NCBI RefSeq assembly: GCF_000447795.1
Contig: NZ_AUNI01000009.1
Span: 1-64,000, forward strand
Direction of reading: 5' to 3'
Length of the DNA: 64,000 nt
Origin: Bacteriovorax sp. Seq25_V
GTDB lineage: Bacteria; Bdellovibrionota; Bacteriovoracia; Bacteriovoracales; Bacteriovoracaceae
Position 1 is the first letter of the stretch, and every line of letters begins with the position of its first letter. Under the pieces are notes generated by a model. That model searched no databases. It worked only from the letters and a program-made list of their open reading frames with translations, and was not told the DNA's origin. A program made the translations under genes and the position numbers. This document shows, one piece after another, positions 15,259 through 24,366 of the stretch.

Positions 15259-16053
15259 ATGCATTTATTAATTATTAAAACCGGTCATAGTGAAGTTTTC
15301 ACGGAGCATGAAGCAAGTTCAATTGTGAGTCTTGGTGATGTTCTGCGCACTGGCTTTCTCATTGATAATTTTCCAGAATATCAAATTACTTGGCAGACGA
15401 GTCATGAAGCCCTGCCAATGATGGAAATAATTTTTCCAAATGTAAACTTCATCCTTGATGAAGGGGTAAATTTTCATGACTTTGATAAGATCATCAATTT
15501 AGAGAAGAAGCATCTTCCATATGAAGGAAATTTCTATGGAATACAAAATAATCTTACGAGCTTTAAAAGTTTAGATGAAAAAGTTATTAACTTTTCTGAC
15601 GAACTTCATTCAGATGAAGTATTTGAATATCAATTAGCACGTCTATTAGGTTTAAAAGAATTTAAAAAAGATATTCGTATCAATTTAAACACAAAAGATC
15701 GCAATACTGTTGATATTGGATTTAATCATCAGGTCGGAAAGAAGTGGCCAGAGAAAGCAATGTCCCCTGAGTTTTGGAAGCAGCTTGAAACTAGTTTGAG
15801 TGAGAATTATTCGATCTCTTGGCAAGAAGGATTTGATGATATTGGAGAGTATATCAACTGGATTGATTCTTGTCGCATGATCATTACTCTCGATAGTTTA
15901 GGTCTGCACCTCGCAAAATATTTAGGTAAACGTGTTATTGCACTTTTTGGTCCAACGAATTCGTCACAAATTGACATTGGAAATGGAAAAAAAATTCACC
16001 AAGACAATAAGACAGAAATAGAAATTATAAATGAAATAAAGGGGTCTCTATGA
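15259..16053 (+). CDS. Glycosyltransferase family 9 (heptosyltransferase-like)
   Basis: About 264 residues; ATG at 15259 chosen over an adjacent in-frame TTG at 15256. The GT9 layout is visible: an N-terminal SLGDVLRTGFLID in place of the usual heptosyltransferase glycine loop, an IFPNVNFILDE segment, and the C-terminal nucleotide-sugar domain with DSLGLHLAKYLGKRVIALFG. GT9 enzymes add heptose to lipopolysaccharide core. The protein is shorter than typical (about 330 residues), lacking part of the middle. Its stop overlaps the subtilisin start by 4 nt. Confidence 0.7.
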   Translation: MHLLIIKTGHSEVFTEHEASSIVSLGDVLRTGFLIDNFPEYQITWQTSHEALPMMEIIFPNVNFILDEGVNFHDFDKIINLEKKHLPYEGNFYGIQNNLTSFKSLDEKVINFSDELHSDEVFEYQLARLLGLKEFKKDIRINLNTKDRNTVDIGFNHQVGKKWPEKAMSPEFWKQLETSLSENYSISWQEGFDDIGEYINWIDSCRMIITLDSLGLHLAKYLGKRVIALFGPTNSSQIDIGNGKKIHQDNKTEIEIINEIKGSL

Positions 16054-17267
16054 AAATCCTAGTTACACTTCTTCTTGCTGCAACAGCATTTGGGAAAGAC
16101 TATCTTGTTATGCCAAGATCAGCTAATCACATTATGAGTGAATACAAGCATATCGGAAGTTTCCCAAGGCCTACTTATAAGCTTTCGCAAGATGAACTTA
16201 AAAGTCTTCTTCAAAACTCATTAGCATCAGATTTTATTATTGATGAAAACTTTGAGATTAGTATCTTCTCTGAACCTACTGATGAGCACTACGAACTTCA
16301 ATGGGCATTTTCTAATGAAGGAAATAATGAGCCTCGTCGTGGCGGGGGAAGAATTCCTATCCCTGGAGTTGTTGGTGTTGATATGGACATGGATTCGATG
16401 TGGGATGAAATCGCATCTCTCGATTCAATCAAAGTGGCTGTTGTTGATACTGGCGTTGATTATAAACACCCAGATCTAAAAGAACATATCGCTGTTAACT
16501 TAAAAGAGTTAAATGGTAAGAAGAATTTCGATGATGATGGAAATGGATTTATCGATGATGTTTACGGCTATAATTTTTCAAGTGATAAGGCCGATCCAAT
16601 GGATGATAATAAGCATGGGACACACGTTGCAGGTATTATCGGCGCCATTCATAATCAAATCGGTGTTGCTGGAATTATGAAAAATGTTGAAATTCTTCCT
16701 GTTAAATTTATGGATAAGAAGGGAAGGGGCGATCTTGAAAAAGGATTAAAGGCCTTAAATTATGCAGTTGAAAATGGTGCGATGGTAGTCAATAACTCAT
16801 GGGGAGCCATGAAAGAGTCGCTGATCATGAAAGAATTTATGATTAATGCAGGAAAAGAAAAAGGTGTCGTCTTTGTAGCAGCAGCTGGAAATAGTTATAA
16901 AGATATTGATGTGAGCCCTCTTTACCCAGCGAGTTTTGGAATTGAAAATCAAATTACTGTTGCAGCTTACAGTCCTGAAGATCGTATGACTGGTTTTTCG
17001 TGTTGGGGACCAACGAAGGTTCACACAGCTGCACCGGGAAGAAATATTATCTCTACTGTTCCAGGTGGAAAGTATGAAGTTCTCTCTGGTACTTCGATGT
17101 CTGCCCCTTATGTCACAGGAGCAATTGCTCTTTTAAAATCAAAATATCCAAAAATGAGTGCCAAAGAAATTCAGGATAAGGTCGTTAATTCTTCAATATT
17201 AATGGATCATTTTAGAGGAAAAACTCTTTCTGAAGGAAGATTAAGTCTGAGAAAGCTTCTAGAATAA
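16050..17267 (+). CDS. Secreted subtilisin-like serine protease (S8)
   Basis: 405 residues with a short signal peptide (MKILVTLLLAATAFG). A propeptide-like region of about 100 residues includes an Arg/Gly stretch (EPRRGGGRIPIPG). The catalytic triad is Asp133 (VVDTGVD), His189 (HGTHVAG) and Ser349 (GTSMSAP). It has the usual size of an exported subtilase without C-terminal extras. ATGA overlap with the glycosyltransferase gene shows coupled translation, an unusual pairing. An extracellular or periplasmic protease, plausibly used on prey or environmental protein, is inferred. Confidence 0.9.
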   Translation: MKILVTLLLAATAFGKDYLVMPRSANHIMSEYKHIGSFPRPTYKLSQDELKSLLQNSLASDFIIDENFEISIFSEPTDEHYELQWAFSNEGNNEPRRGGGRIPIPGVVGVDMDMDSMWDEIASLDSIKVAVVDTGVDYKHPDLKEHIAVNLKELNGKKNFDDDGNGFIDDVYGYNFSSDKADPMDDNKHGTHVAGIIGAIHNQIGVAGIMKNVEILPVKFMDKKGRGDLEKGLKALNYAVENGAMVVNNSWGAMKESLIMKEFMINAGKEKGVVFVAAAGNSYKDIDVSPLYPASFGIENQITVAAYSPEDRMTGFSCWGPTKVHTAAPGRNIISTVPGGKYEVLSGTSMSAPYVTGAIALLKSKYPKMSAKEIQDKVVNSSILMDHFRGKTLSEGRLSLRKLLE

Positions 17268-17268
17268 A

Positions 17269-17290
17269 AAAGGGATCGAAAGATCCCTTT
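17269..17290. terminator. Bidirectional terminator between protease and propeller-like gene
   Basis: AAAGGGATC-gaaa-GATCCCTTT, a perfect 9-bp stem with a GNRA-like loop, serving both convergent genes. Confidence 0.85.
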
Positions 17291-18182
17291 ATATTTTGAA
17301 AATGTTAAATAAAGCACTAAATGAATCTGACGATGGATCATAGCTCGAGAAACATCCATGTACATTTTTGTCGACAACATCTGCTCTACCAAGAATTTGC
17401 TTACCTCCGAAGTTAAAAAGTCTTCTTTGCGGCCAGAAATACTTCGCTTTCTGCAGTTTTTTAAGATCATATTCAAATAAAATATGAAGGTGTTGAGAGT
17501 ATAATTTATTACCACTGATGTACAGGTTACCTTCATGAAGTGCTTCTCGGTCAGCTCTTATTGAAATTGCTTTATAATTATTTAATGAATTGATATTTGT
17601 TTGAACAATTCCTTCAAAAGCTCTTTTTTCTGTAGAAAAGTCGTAAGTAACATTATCAAAAAGTAGAATAAGCTCATTTCCATTAACGGCTACACCTGTA
17701 GCTTTTGAAACTTGACCTTTGTCATGTGGAAGAGTGTATTGAAAGACATTGACTTCACTTTTAAGAGGATCAAAAATTACTAGTCCATGTGTTCCATAAG
17801 CAATATAGAATTTATCGTCTTTTAAAGTAAAGCCATGTGGAAGCTCATTCTTATTTGTTGCTTGTAAACTAAGGTCATAAGTTTGAAGAGGATTTAAGTC
17901 AGTATTGTCGATCTTTACTATTTTTGTAGCAAGAAGAACAAATGTCACATCGTTTTGTGTTTTCACATCAACGATAGGTTGATCAAATTCTACTGAATTT
18001 ATTAGATTTTGATTGCTATCAAAAAGATGTAGTTTGTTGGCAACTGTTGCGATTGTGTTGTTATTCACATGAAAGAAAGAAATCTCACCGAGACTTTTAT
18101 TTCTGTGCTCTGAGCAAAACTCATTAAGATTACTTGCTACAACAGCAAAAGATAGCATTGCTATCAATAAGACGCGTTTCAT
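17289..18182 (-). CDS. Secreted beta-propeller-like protein, unknown
   Basis: 297 residues with a signal peptide (MKRVLLIAMLSFAVVAS) and a strong AGGAGG ribosome site. The mature part consists of repeated short strands (SFFHVNNNTIATVANKLHLF, TFVLLATKIVKIDN, KFYIAYGTHGLVIFDP, NELILLFDNVTYDF), the rhythm of a beta-propeller. No catalytic motif is visible. The IS element ends only about 56 bp upstream of its start, so its promoter may have been altered or replaced by the insertion. Confidence 0.55.
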   Translation of the reverse strand: MKRVLLIAMLSFAVVASNLNEFCSEHRNKSLGEISFFHVNNNTIATVANKLHLFDSNQNLINSVEFDQPIVDVKTQNDVTFVLLATKIVKIDNTDLNPLQTYDLSLQATNKNELPHGFTLKDDKFYIAYGTHGLVIFDPLKSEVNVFQYTLPHDKGQVSKATGVAVNGNELILLFDNVTYDFSTEKRAFEGIVQTNINSLNNYKAISIRADREALHEGNLYISGNKLYSQHLHILFEYDLKKLQKAKYFWPQRRLFNFGGKQILGRADVVDKNVHGCFSSYDPSSDSFSALFNIFKI

Positions 18183-18238
18183 CGGAACCTCCTGTAAATT
18201 TCCTTTATTGTTTCTAAAAAAACGCGCTTTGAAAAGTT

Positions 18239-19277
18239 TAAACTGCTCCAGTTAAATGGGGACAGCATCCCTTAAATAAATCGAGTTATAATAATTTATA
18301 AAAATATCGACATGTTTTTGAAGCATGTCGATCCTCTTTGTTGTACACCAAGTTCTTCTTGCTAGCCTGTTGATATTTGCTCGAAACATTGCACAGGTAT
18401 GGTTCAATGTAAAAAGTGGATCAAAGCGAAGCTTCTTAAGTTCCCCTTGTCCCGCGACGCAGCCTCGACCACCTTTGTATCTCTTATATTCTGCTTTTGG
18501 AAAATATCTACTCACAAACTTTGGATATGCTTGGTGTTCATCTGATTGAATTGTTGCATCTTGATTGACAACATTTTTGATTTTTTCAAATACTTTCTCC
18601 AATCCTCTTTCATGATCGCTTTTTCGATATCCATATTTCTTTCGTGATTTATCAGCGAGTAGTCCAAATGCAGGAATGCTTGAAACCTCTGCAGCAAGTA
18701 TATGTCGACGTTTTTTGTCGACTGCGATAGTAATGGAAAGTGGCTTCATTTTAGTATGCTCACTAGTGACCAAGTCATCAAACTGCATCGCTTGCACTTT
18801 AGATTTTTCTAACTTCTTAAGAAATTTCTCTTGCCTCTTTTTTCCCTTTATAGAGAAGTAATCCATGCGACTTTGTACAGTTTTGTAGTTTACCTTGTAC
18901 TTTCTCGCACATGATCTCATTGAACTGTTCGTAGCGAGATCTAAAAATAGTCTTCGGTTGATGCGTCTTTTCTTTTGATACTTTTCAAGCGTGAAGGTGG
19001 CTCGAGAAAACTTTCTTCCGCAAGTTTTGCAGACAAATCGTTGGATTTTTCTCGAATCACTTCGCCGAAAAAAGAATCCATCTTTTGAAATAAGTTTGTT
19101 TTTAGTAGTTGAGTGGCAGTCTAAATTTGGGCAGCTATATATCATGACATGATTAATGCAAACCATGCCAAGATACATGTTAGATAAGTTCCCAATATTT
19201 ATAGGGGTGTTTTGGATTCAGTTCAAAAAAGGACATTCATGATAAATAAATGATCCCCATTTCACTGGAGCAGTTTA
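18239..19277 (-). mobile_element. IS1-like insertion sequence with 24-bp inverted repeats
   Basis: The ends 18239-18262 and 19254-19277 are inverted repeats of TAAACTGCTCCAGT(K)AAATGGGGA with one mismatch, enclosing a single transposase gene. No 8-9 bp target duplication is visible. If the outermost TA is excluded, a TA dinucleotide flanks both ends, which could be a 2-bp duplication. The element is about 1.04 kb and appears intact. Its right end provides the TAA stop codon of the neighbouring Lrp-type gene. Confidence 0.85.
18252..19178 (-). CDS. IS1-like DDE transposase with N-terminal zinc ribbon
   Basis: 308 residues; an internal ATG at 19145 is an alternative start. The N-terminus has a zinc ribbon (YSCPNLDC, then FVCKTCGRKFS) followed by a helix-turn-helix. 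The catalytic core includes MQFDDLVTSEHTK, TIAVDKKRRHILAAEV and IQSDEHQAYPKFV. The C-terminal RLARRTWCTTKRIDMLQKHV resembles the end of IS1 InsB. Unlike classical IS1 there is a single reading frame, with no frameshift needed to join the zinc and catalytic parts. The frame is complete, so the element could still be active. Confidence 0.8.
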   Translation of the reverse strand: MYLGMVCINHVMIYSCPNLDCHSTTKNKLISKDGFFFRRSDSRKIQRFVCKTCGRKFSRATFTLEKYQKKRRINRRLFLDLATNSSMRSCARKYKVNYKTVQSRMDYFSIKGKKRQEKFLKKLEKSKVQAMQFDDLVTSEHTKMKPLSITIAVDKKRRHILAAEVSSIPAFGLLADKSRKKYGYRKSDHERGLEKVFEKIKNVVNQDATIQSDEHQAYPKFVSRYFPKAEYKRYKGGRGCVAGQGELKKLRFDPLFTLNHTCAMFRANINRLARRTWCTTKRIDMLQKHVDIFINYYNSIYLRDAVPI

Positions 19278-19742
19278 CATTGAGATTGGAACATCCTTGT
19301 CGATGACTTGTTTTAAGCTGATAAATGATTCTGTTGATCTAATCTCTTTAATTGCCTGCAGCTTTTTAACAAGAAAGTCGTGAAAGTGATCAATATTACT
19401 AACCATGATTTTTACGATCAAGGCATAGTTCCCTGTTGTATAAAATGCCTCAGAAACTTCATCGAGTTGATCAAGTTTCGCAATAACTTTTTCAACATCA
19501 CCAGCGTTATTAAGGTGAATACCTAGAAGAACAGTGACGTTATAGTTGAGTTTTTTGTAATCGAGGGAAATCTTGCTGCCGGTAATGATCTTGGCCTCGC
19601 GAAGCTTTTCTACACGCTGGTGAATTGTCCCAGAGCTGACGTAGAGCTTACGTGCAATTTCACTAAATGGAAGGCGAGCATCCTTACGTAAATAGTTGAG
19701 TATTTTGATATCTAGACTATCGATTTCGTAGTTTTCAGTCAT
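19275..19742 (-). CDS. Lrp/AsnC-family transcription regulator
   Basis: About 155 residues from the ATG at 19742 (AGGTG upstream; an in-frame GTG lies at 19751). The N-terminal winged helix-turn-helix contains LDIKILNYLRKDARLPFSEI and SSGTIHQRVEKLREAKII. The C-terminal RAM domain contains VLLGIHLNNAGDVEKVIAKL and VSEAFYTTGNYALIVKI. These proteins sense amino acids and control their metabolism. It is divergent from asnB, the arrangement seen for AsnC and asparagine synthetase genes. Its last codon and stop lie at the IS junction, so the natural C-terminus may be a few residues different. Confidence 0.9.
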   Translation of the reverse strand: MTENYEIDSLDIKILNYLRKDARLPFSEIARKLYVSSGTIHQRVEKLREAKIITGSKISLDYKKLNYNVTVLLGIHLNNAGDVEKVIAKLDQLDEVSEAFYTTGNYALIVKIMVSNIDHFHDFLVKKLQAIKEIRSTESFISLKQVIDKDVPISM

Positions 19743-19743
19743 A

Positions 19744-19836
19744 TTTAGCACCTAGAAATACAGTTTTTTTACTATTTTAGCACAAATATTAATTAATCTT
19801 TAAAAGTATGTGCTCTGTATTGAAAAATATTCAATA
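19744..19836. promoter_or_regulatory. Lrp/AsnC-asnB divergent control region
   Basis: TTTAGCAC occurs at 19744-19751 and again at 19776-19783, 32 bp apart (three helical turns), and a perfect inverted repeat TATTGAA-aaata-TTCAATA lies at 19818-19836. These are plausible operator sites for the adjacent regulator, by analogy with AsnC autoregulation. No site has been tested. Confidence 0.4.
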
Positions 19837-19870
19837 AAAGACGATATTTACTATAGAAATGGAGGTTTCT

Positions 19871-21469
19871 ATGTGTGGTTTTTTGGTCGTTACAGGTAAG
19901 GTTGAGAGTTCTGAGAAGTTTGAAGAGTCGTTCGAGAGAATTAGTTATCGAGGCCCAGATCAAAAAGCAATTACACAAACATTACTAGGGACAACATTTG
20001 GTTTTCATCGTCTTGCCATTATGGATCTTACAGATAGGGGAAGCCAACCATTTAAATCAAAAAAAGACACGACACTGGTATGTAACGGTGAAATCTACAA
20101 CCATGATAAATTAAGAAGTGACTACATCGGTCGCTATGATTTTGTTTCAGATTCTGATTGCGAAGTTATTATTCCAATCTTTGAAGAGTATGGAGCTAAA
20201 ATATTATTAGAGACTCTTGATGGAGAATTCGCTTTTGTTCTTGAAAGTGATGGAAAGATTTTTGCGGGAAGAGATCCTATCGGGATTAGACCGTTATTTT
20301 ATGGTAAATCAAAAATTGACGGTAAGATTGCATTTGCTTCTGAAGTTAAAGCACTTAAAGATCTATGTACAGAAATCAAGCCATTTCCTCCGGGCCATTA
20401 CTATGAAGATGGAGAAATTAAAGAATACTTTGATGTGAGAAAGATTGAAGCAAGAGCAAAAGAGGATCTCGAGTCTGTTTATAAAGGCATTCATGATCAT
20501 CTCTATGAGGCCGTAAGAAAGAGGCTTGATTCAGATGCTCCGGTTGGCTTCTTACTTAGTGGCGGGCTTGATTCATCACTTGTTTGTGCTATTGCTGCAA
20601 AAATTGCAAAAGAAACAACAGGAAAACCAATTACGACTTTTGCTGTTGGTATAGATACGAATCCAATTGATTTGAAGTATGCAAAAATCGTTGCCGATTA
20701 TCTTGGAACTGATCATCACGAAGTAATCTTCACACAAGAAGAGATTCATGAGCATCTTGATGAGTTGATTTATAACCTTGAAACTTGGGATATTACGACT
20801 ATTAGAGCATCGATGGGAATGTCTAAAGTATGCCAGTACGTTAAAGAGAAAACAGATATAAAAGTTATCCTTACTGGTGAAGTAAGTGATGAACTCTTTG
20901 GCTACAAGTATACCGATTTTGCACCTTCTCCTGAGGAATTTCAAAAAGAGGCTAAGAAAAGAGTACATGAACTTTATCTGTATGATGTACTAAGAGCGGA
21001 TAGAAGTATTAGCTCACACTCTTTGGAAGCTCGCGTCCCATTTAGTGATAAGGCGTTTATTAGCTACGTAACAGGAATTCATCCTGAATTAAAAATGAAC
21101 TGGAGTGGGCAAGGGAAGTATCTTCTAAGGAAAGCTTTTGATCATAGTGATTACCTTCCAGAGGAAATTCTATTTCGCGAGAAGGCTGCTTTTTCTGATG
21201 CTGTTGGACACGATATGGTTGACTGGTTAAAAGAGATGGCAGAGAAGAAATATACTGATACAGAATTTGAAGAAAGAATTAGAAATTACTCCCACGGGGT
21301 TCCATTTACAAAAGAATCTCTAATGTATCGTGAAATTTTTGAAAAACACTTCAGAGGTCTTTCAAAGCTTTTACCTGATTTCTGGATGCCAAATAGAGAA
21401 TGGGAAAACTGTGATGTAAAGGACCCTTCGGCAAGAGTCCTTCCAAACTATGGAGCTAGTGGAAACTAG
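19871..21469 (+). CDS. asnB: Asparagine synthase, glutamine-hydrolysing
   Basis: The true start is the ATG at 19871: the N-terminal nucleophile Cys must be residue 2 (MCGFLVV), and GGAGG lies 5 nt before it, inside a longer open frame starting at 19859. The N-terminal class II glutaminase domain shows SYRGPDQ, FGFHRLAIMD and CNGEIYNH. The synthetase domain has the PP-loop SGGLDSSLV near residue 230 and LTGEVSDELFGYKY. Length (532) matches bacterial AsnB. It makes asparagine from aspartate, glutamine and ATP in the cytoplasm, probably under control of the divergent Lrp/AsnC-type protein. Confidence 0.95.
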   Translation: MCGFLVVTGKVESSEKFEESFERISYRGPDQKAITQTLLGTTFGFHRLAIMDLTDRGSQPFKSKKDTTLVCNGEIYNHDKLRSDYIGRYDFVSDSDCEVIIPIFEEYGAKILLETLDGEFAFVLESDGKIFAGRDPIGIRPLFYGKSKIDGKIAFASEVKALKDLCTEIKPFPPGHYYEDGEIKEYFDVRKIEARAKEDLESVYKGIHDHLYEAVRKRLDSDAPVGFLLSGGLDSSLVCAIAAKIAKETTGKPITTFAVGIDTNPIDLKYAKIVADYLGTDHHEVIFTQEEIHEHLDELIYNLETWDITTIRASMGMSKVCQYVKEKTDIKVILTGEVSDELFGYKYTDFAPSPEEFQKEAKKRVHELYLYDVLRADRSISSHSLEARVPFSDKAFISYVTGIHPELKMNWSGQGKYLLRKAFDHSDYLPEEILFREKAAFSDAVGHDMVDWLKEMAEKKYTDTEFEERIRNYSHGVPFTKESLMYREIFEKHFRGLSKLLPDFWMPNREWENCDVKDPSARVLPNYGASGN

Positions 21470-21470
21470 C

Positions 21471-22271
21471 TTACTTTAATTGAATTGTAATGTAGGGCTC
21501 ACGTACGCTAATTGTATCTGAGTCCATTTTTTCAAGCTCATCAAAGATCTTCGACTTAATATTGAAAATTCCAGCTTTCGCTTTATCAAGTTTAATCTCA
21601 ATTTGATTACTCTCTACTTTAAATTGAGAAAGGCCTTCGACCTTAATTGTAAGACCTTGGCTCATTGAACTCTTAACTTCGCCTTTGAACTTTCCAGAGT
21701 TGATATCCAGTTTAAAGTCACTAAGGTCAATTTTACTTGAAGTAATCTCTTCTTCTGTAATTAGGTTTGTAAATTCACTCGTGTCAGATCTAAAGTCTAG
21801 ACGACTAATTCTAAGCTTTGAATACTTTAAACAATTTGAGAGTAGATCAGTTTTAATATCATCAAATATTCCTGTTCTTGTGCAATCTACAGATGGATTT
21901 GATACTGAAAAAGAAAAATCATCATCCAGAGCTTTAGCCGATGAAAAATTAAGAGCGATATTTTTTGAGTTATTGCTAAAGTTTAAATTATTAAGCCCAA
22001 TCGTTTGAGCGTCAGAGACACCAAGCATAGAAAGATCAAGCTCAAAAGACTTATCTTCTATAGAAAACATTAATGTACCATTGTAATTTTCTACTTCGAG
22101 TTGTGGGTTCCTGTATTCACCAAATTCGTCGATATTTATATATTTGGCAGTACCTGTACCAGTTGGTGAATTGTAATTTGCATTCAGTGCTTGAATCTGA
22201 CCATTTGGTAATTCAGCATATGCGAATAGGTGGAATAAAATAAGCGTGCTAAAAAGTTTGCTCTTCATCAT
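21471..22271 (-). CDS. Secreted beta-rich protein, unknown
   Basis: 266 residues with a signal peptide (KLFSTLILFHLFAYA). The mature part is a run of amphipathic strands and Ser/Asn-rich turns, without a known motif. Only one Cys pair (VDCTRTG, SNCLKY) could form a disulfide. It is convergent with asnB with a 1-nt gap. A ribosome site GAGG precedes two adjacent ATGs. An outer-membrane or periplasmic location is inferred. Confidence 0.5.
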   Translation of the reverse strand: MMKSKLFSTLILFHLFAYAELPNGQIQALNANYNSPTGTGTAKYINIDEFGEYRNPQLEVENYNGTLMFSIEDKSFELDLSMLGVSDAQTIGLNNLNFSNNSKNIALNFSSAKALDDDFSFSVSNPSVDCTRTGIFDDIKTDLLSNCLKYSKLRISRLDFRSDTSEFTNLITEEEITSSKIDLSDFKLDINSGKFKGEVKSSMSQGLTIKVEGLSQFKVESNQIEIKLDKAKAGIFNIKSKIFDELEKMDSDTISVREPYITIQLK

Positions 22272-22343
22272 GTCCTCACTTGTGTGTTTGAGAACTGATC
22301 GGCAAAATTTTCCGCTAAATTATTTTTAAAGTGTTTTACTCAA

Positions 22344-22988
22344 CTACTTCTTTCGAATAAGGTATAATCCATCTCTTAGCGGCAGTAGAACTTTTTCTAA
22401 CTCATCATGAGCCGTAACAAAGTCATTGAACTCCCTCATTACCTGAACAGATTTGTCTTCTGTTTCACTAAATGGTTTTACGACATCGCCTTCCCATAAA
22501 ACATTATCAACAATGATGATTCCATTCTCTGAAAGCAGGTTTAGAGATTTTTCGAGGTATGTTAGATAGCCTCGTTTGTCGGCATCGATAAAAATAAGGT
22601 CATACTTTTCTGTGAGTGTATCAAGAACAATTTTTCCATCACCAAAAAGAGCAGTGATCTTACTATAACTTTTCGACTTCTCCCAATAGCTTTGAGCAAA
22701 TTTGTTAATTTTCTTATTCTTGTCAATCGTTGTAATCCTTCCATCTTCAGGTAAAGCTTCGGCCATCGCTAGCGAAGAAAAACCTGTGAAAGTTCCAAGC
22801 TCTAGAATCGATTTCACACCATGACTCTTAATTATAAAAGAGAGAAAACTTACCACCAAATTTCCACAAACCATATGACCGAGCGGATGCATTGCTTCTG
22901 TGTAATTTGCAAGGTCCTCAGCGAGTGGTGAAGGTGGAGTCGATTTAGAAATACAGTACTTTTCAATATCAGAAATTGGAGTTGTCAT
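22344..22988 (-). CDS. O-methyltransferase (CCoAOMT/family 3)
   Basis: 214 residues, normal for the family. The SAM-binding ILELGTFTGFSSLAMAEAL, acidic ITTIDKN, and metal/catalytic DLIFIDADKRGYLTYL and IIVDNVLWEGDV are all present. Family members use SAM and a divalent cation to methylate catechol or related hydroxyl groups. The physiological acceptor is unknown. It is the downstream gene of a pair with the VTT-domain membrane protein. Confidence 0.85.
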   Translation of the reverse strand: MTTPISDIEKYCISKSTPPSPLAEDLANYTEAMHPLGHMVCGNLVVSFLSFIIKSHGVKSILELGTFTGFSSLAMAEALPEDGRITTIDKNKKINKFAQSYWEKSKSYSKITALFGDGKIVLDTLTEKYDLIFIDADKRGYLTYLEKSLNLLSENGIIIVDNVLWEGDVVKPFSETEDKSVQVMREFNDFVTAHDELEKVLLPLRDGLYLIRKK

Positions 22989-23007
22989 ATTTAGGAACTA
23001 CCATAGT

Positions 23008-23568
23008 TTATAAATTTTTGTAAGCTTTAAATATTAAATCAAAGAAGTAAACGACCGTAAATATTGGAAGTGGTAGGCCAATTAAAGTACCAATTAGGTA
23101 CTCTCTAAAGCGCACACCACTAAGGGCCAGTCCATAATTTAAAGGTGGAAATGTTTGAAAGATAAGACGTAAGATAATGATACTTCTAATAGGAGAGTGA
23201 TTAATGTGGGATAAGGTCTTTTTGATATACTTATTTTTTATTTCTAAAAGAGCATCACCTCCAATATAGTCGACAAGAAGAAAACTAAAAATAGATGAAA
23301 TGATAGCTGCTATAAATGTTAACGTTCCGCCCGCAACTTCTCCTATTGTAACGACTGAAGAGACTAGAAAAATCCAGCCAGGAATATTGATTATATTTGC
23401 GATGCAAAATAGTAGTATAAAAAGAACAGAACTGATTAAAATATTATCATTAAATATATTTGAAATGGTTGCGACAGTGAAGTCATCAGTAAGACCGGTT
23501 ACTTTGCTGATGATAATCAATAGCAGAATAAAAATTAAAAATAATAACAATTTCTGTTTTCGTTTCAA
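23008..23568 (-). CDS. TVP38/TMEM64 (VTT/DedA-like) membrane protein
   Basis: 186 residues with five to six hydrophobic segments. The family core is visible: INIPGWIFLVSSVVTIGEVAGG (two halves), FLLVDYIGGDAL, then the RLIFQTFPPLNYGLALSG loop and IGTLIGLPLPIF. VTT proteins are inner-membrane proteins, several now linked to lipid scrambling or undecaprenyl/phospholipid recycling. It lies 19 nt upstream of the O-methyltransferase gene on the same strand. Confidence 0.8.
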   Translation of the reverse strand: MKRKQKLLLFLIFILLLIIISKVTGLTDDFTVATISNIFNDNILISSVLFILLFCIANIINIPGWIFLVSSVVTIGEVAGGTLTFIAAIISSIFSFLLVDYIGGDALLEIKNKYIKKTLSHINHSPIRSIIILRLIFQTFPPLNYGLALSGVRFREYLIGTLIGLPLPIFTVVYFFDLIFKAYKNL

Positions 23569-23620
23569 ACGCCGTCCGCTGTGATAGAATGAGATATATT
23601 AATTATAACGAGGAGTCCTT

Positions 23621-24334
23621 ATGTCACAAGGAAATATTTTAAGATCTGAGCAAAGTATCGCAGAAGAAACTGCAAGATTCATGAGTGGTGTCTATAAGTG
23701 GATGTCATTTGGAATCTTACTAACTGGATTTATTTCATATTACATTGCTTCATCACCCAATCTGATTATGGCCATCGTCACAAATAAGATTTTATTCTAT
23801 GGTCTTATTATCGCACAACTCGGAGCAGTGTTTTATCTTTCACTAATGGTCAAGAAAATTTCTGCAATGACTGCAACTCTTGTATATCTACTTTATGCCT
23901 CACTGACAGGGGTAACTCTTTCGACAATTTTTCTAGTGTATACGCAAGATAGTATTTCGAATGCATTTTTTGTAACTTGTTTTAGTTTTGCAGGATTAAG
24001 TGCATTTGGATATGTAACAAAGAAAGATTTAGGCCCGATTGGAACTTTTTGTCATATGGGACTTTGGGGACTAATTGGATTTGGTCTATTGAGTATGTTC
24101 TTTCCATCAATGTTTGGAAGTTCATTGCAAATGGTTTACAGCATTTGTGGAATTGTTATTTTCGCAGGTCTGACAGCTTATGATACTCAAAAAATTAAGA
24201 GTATGAATATAATAGGGAATGAAGGAACTGAAGAAGATCACAAAGAGACAATAATTGGTGCACTTACTCTTTATCTTGATTTTATAAATTTATTTTTAAT
24301 GATTCTAAGATTGATGGGAAATAGAAGGAAATAA
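23621..24334 (+). CDS. Bax inhibitor-1/YccA-family membrane protein
   Basis: 237 residues with seven hydrophobic segments. The family signatures are present: an N-terminal AEETARFMSGVYKWMSFGIL, then YASLTGVTLS, and the C-terminal GLTAYDTQKIK and LYLDFINLFLMILR. Bacterial members interact with the FtsH protease or conduct ions across the inner membrane. A clear AGGAG lies before the ATG. A strong terminator follows, shared with the convergent MscS-type gene. Confidence 0.9.
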   Translation: MSQGNILRSEQSIAEETARFMSGVYKWMSFGILLTGFISYYIASSPNLIMAIVTNKILFYGLIIAQLGAVFYLSLMVKKISAMTATLVYLLYASLTGVTLSTIFLVYTQDSISNAFFVTCFSFAGLSAFGYVTKKDLGPIGTFCHMGLWGLIGFGLLSMFFPSMFGSSLQMVYSICGIVIFAGLTAYDTQKIKSMNIIGNEGTEEDHKETIIGALTLYLDFINLFLMILRLMGNRRK

Positions 24335-24366
24335 AAAATAGGGGATCAATTGATCCCCATTTTTTT
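24333..24366. terminator. Bidirectional terminator (GGGGATCAATTGATCCCC)
   Basis: A perfect 18-bp palindrome with A-rich left and T-rich right flanks separates the two convergent membrane-protein genes. Confidence 0.85.
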
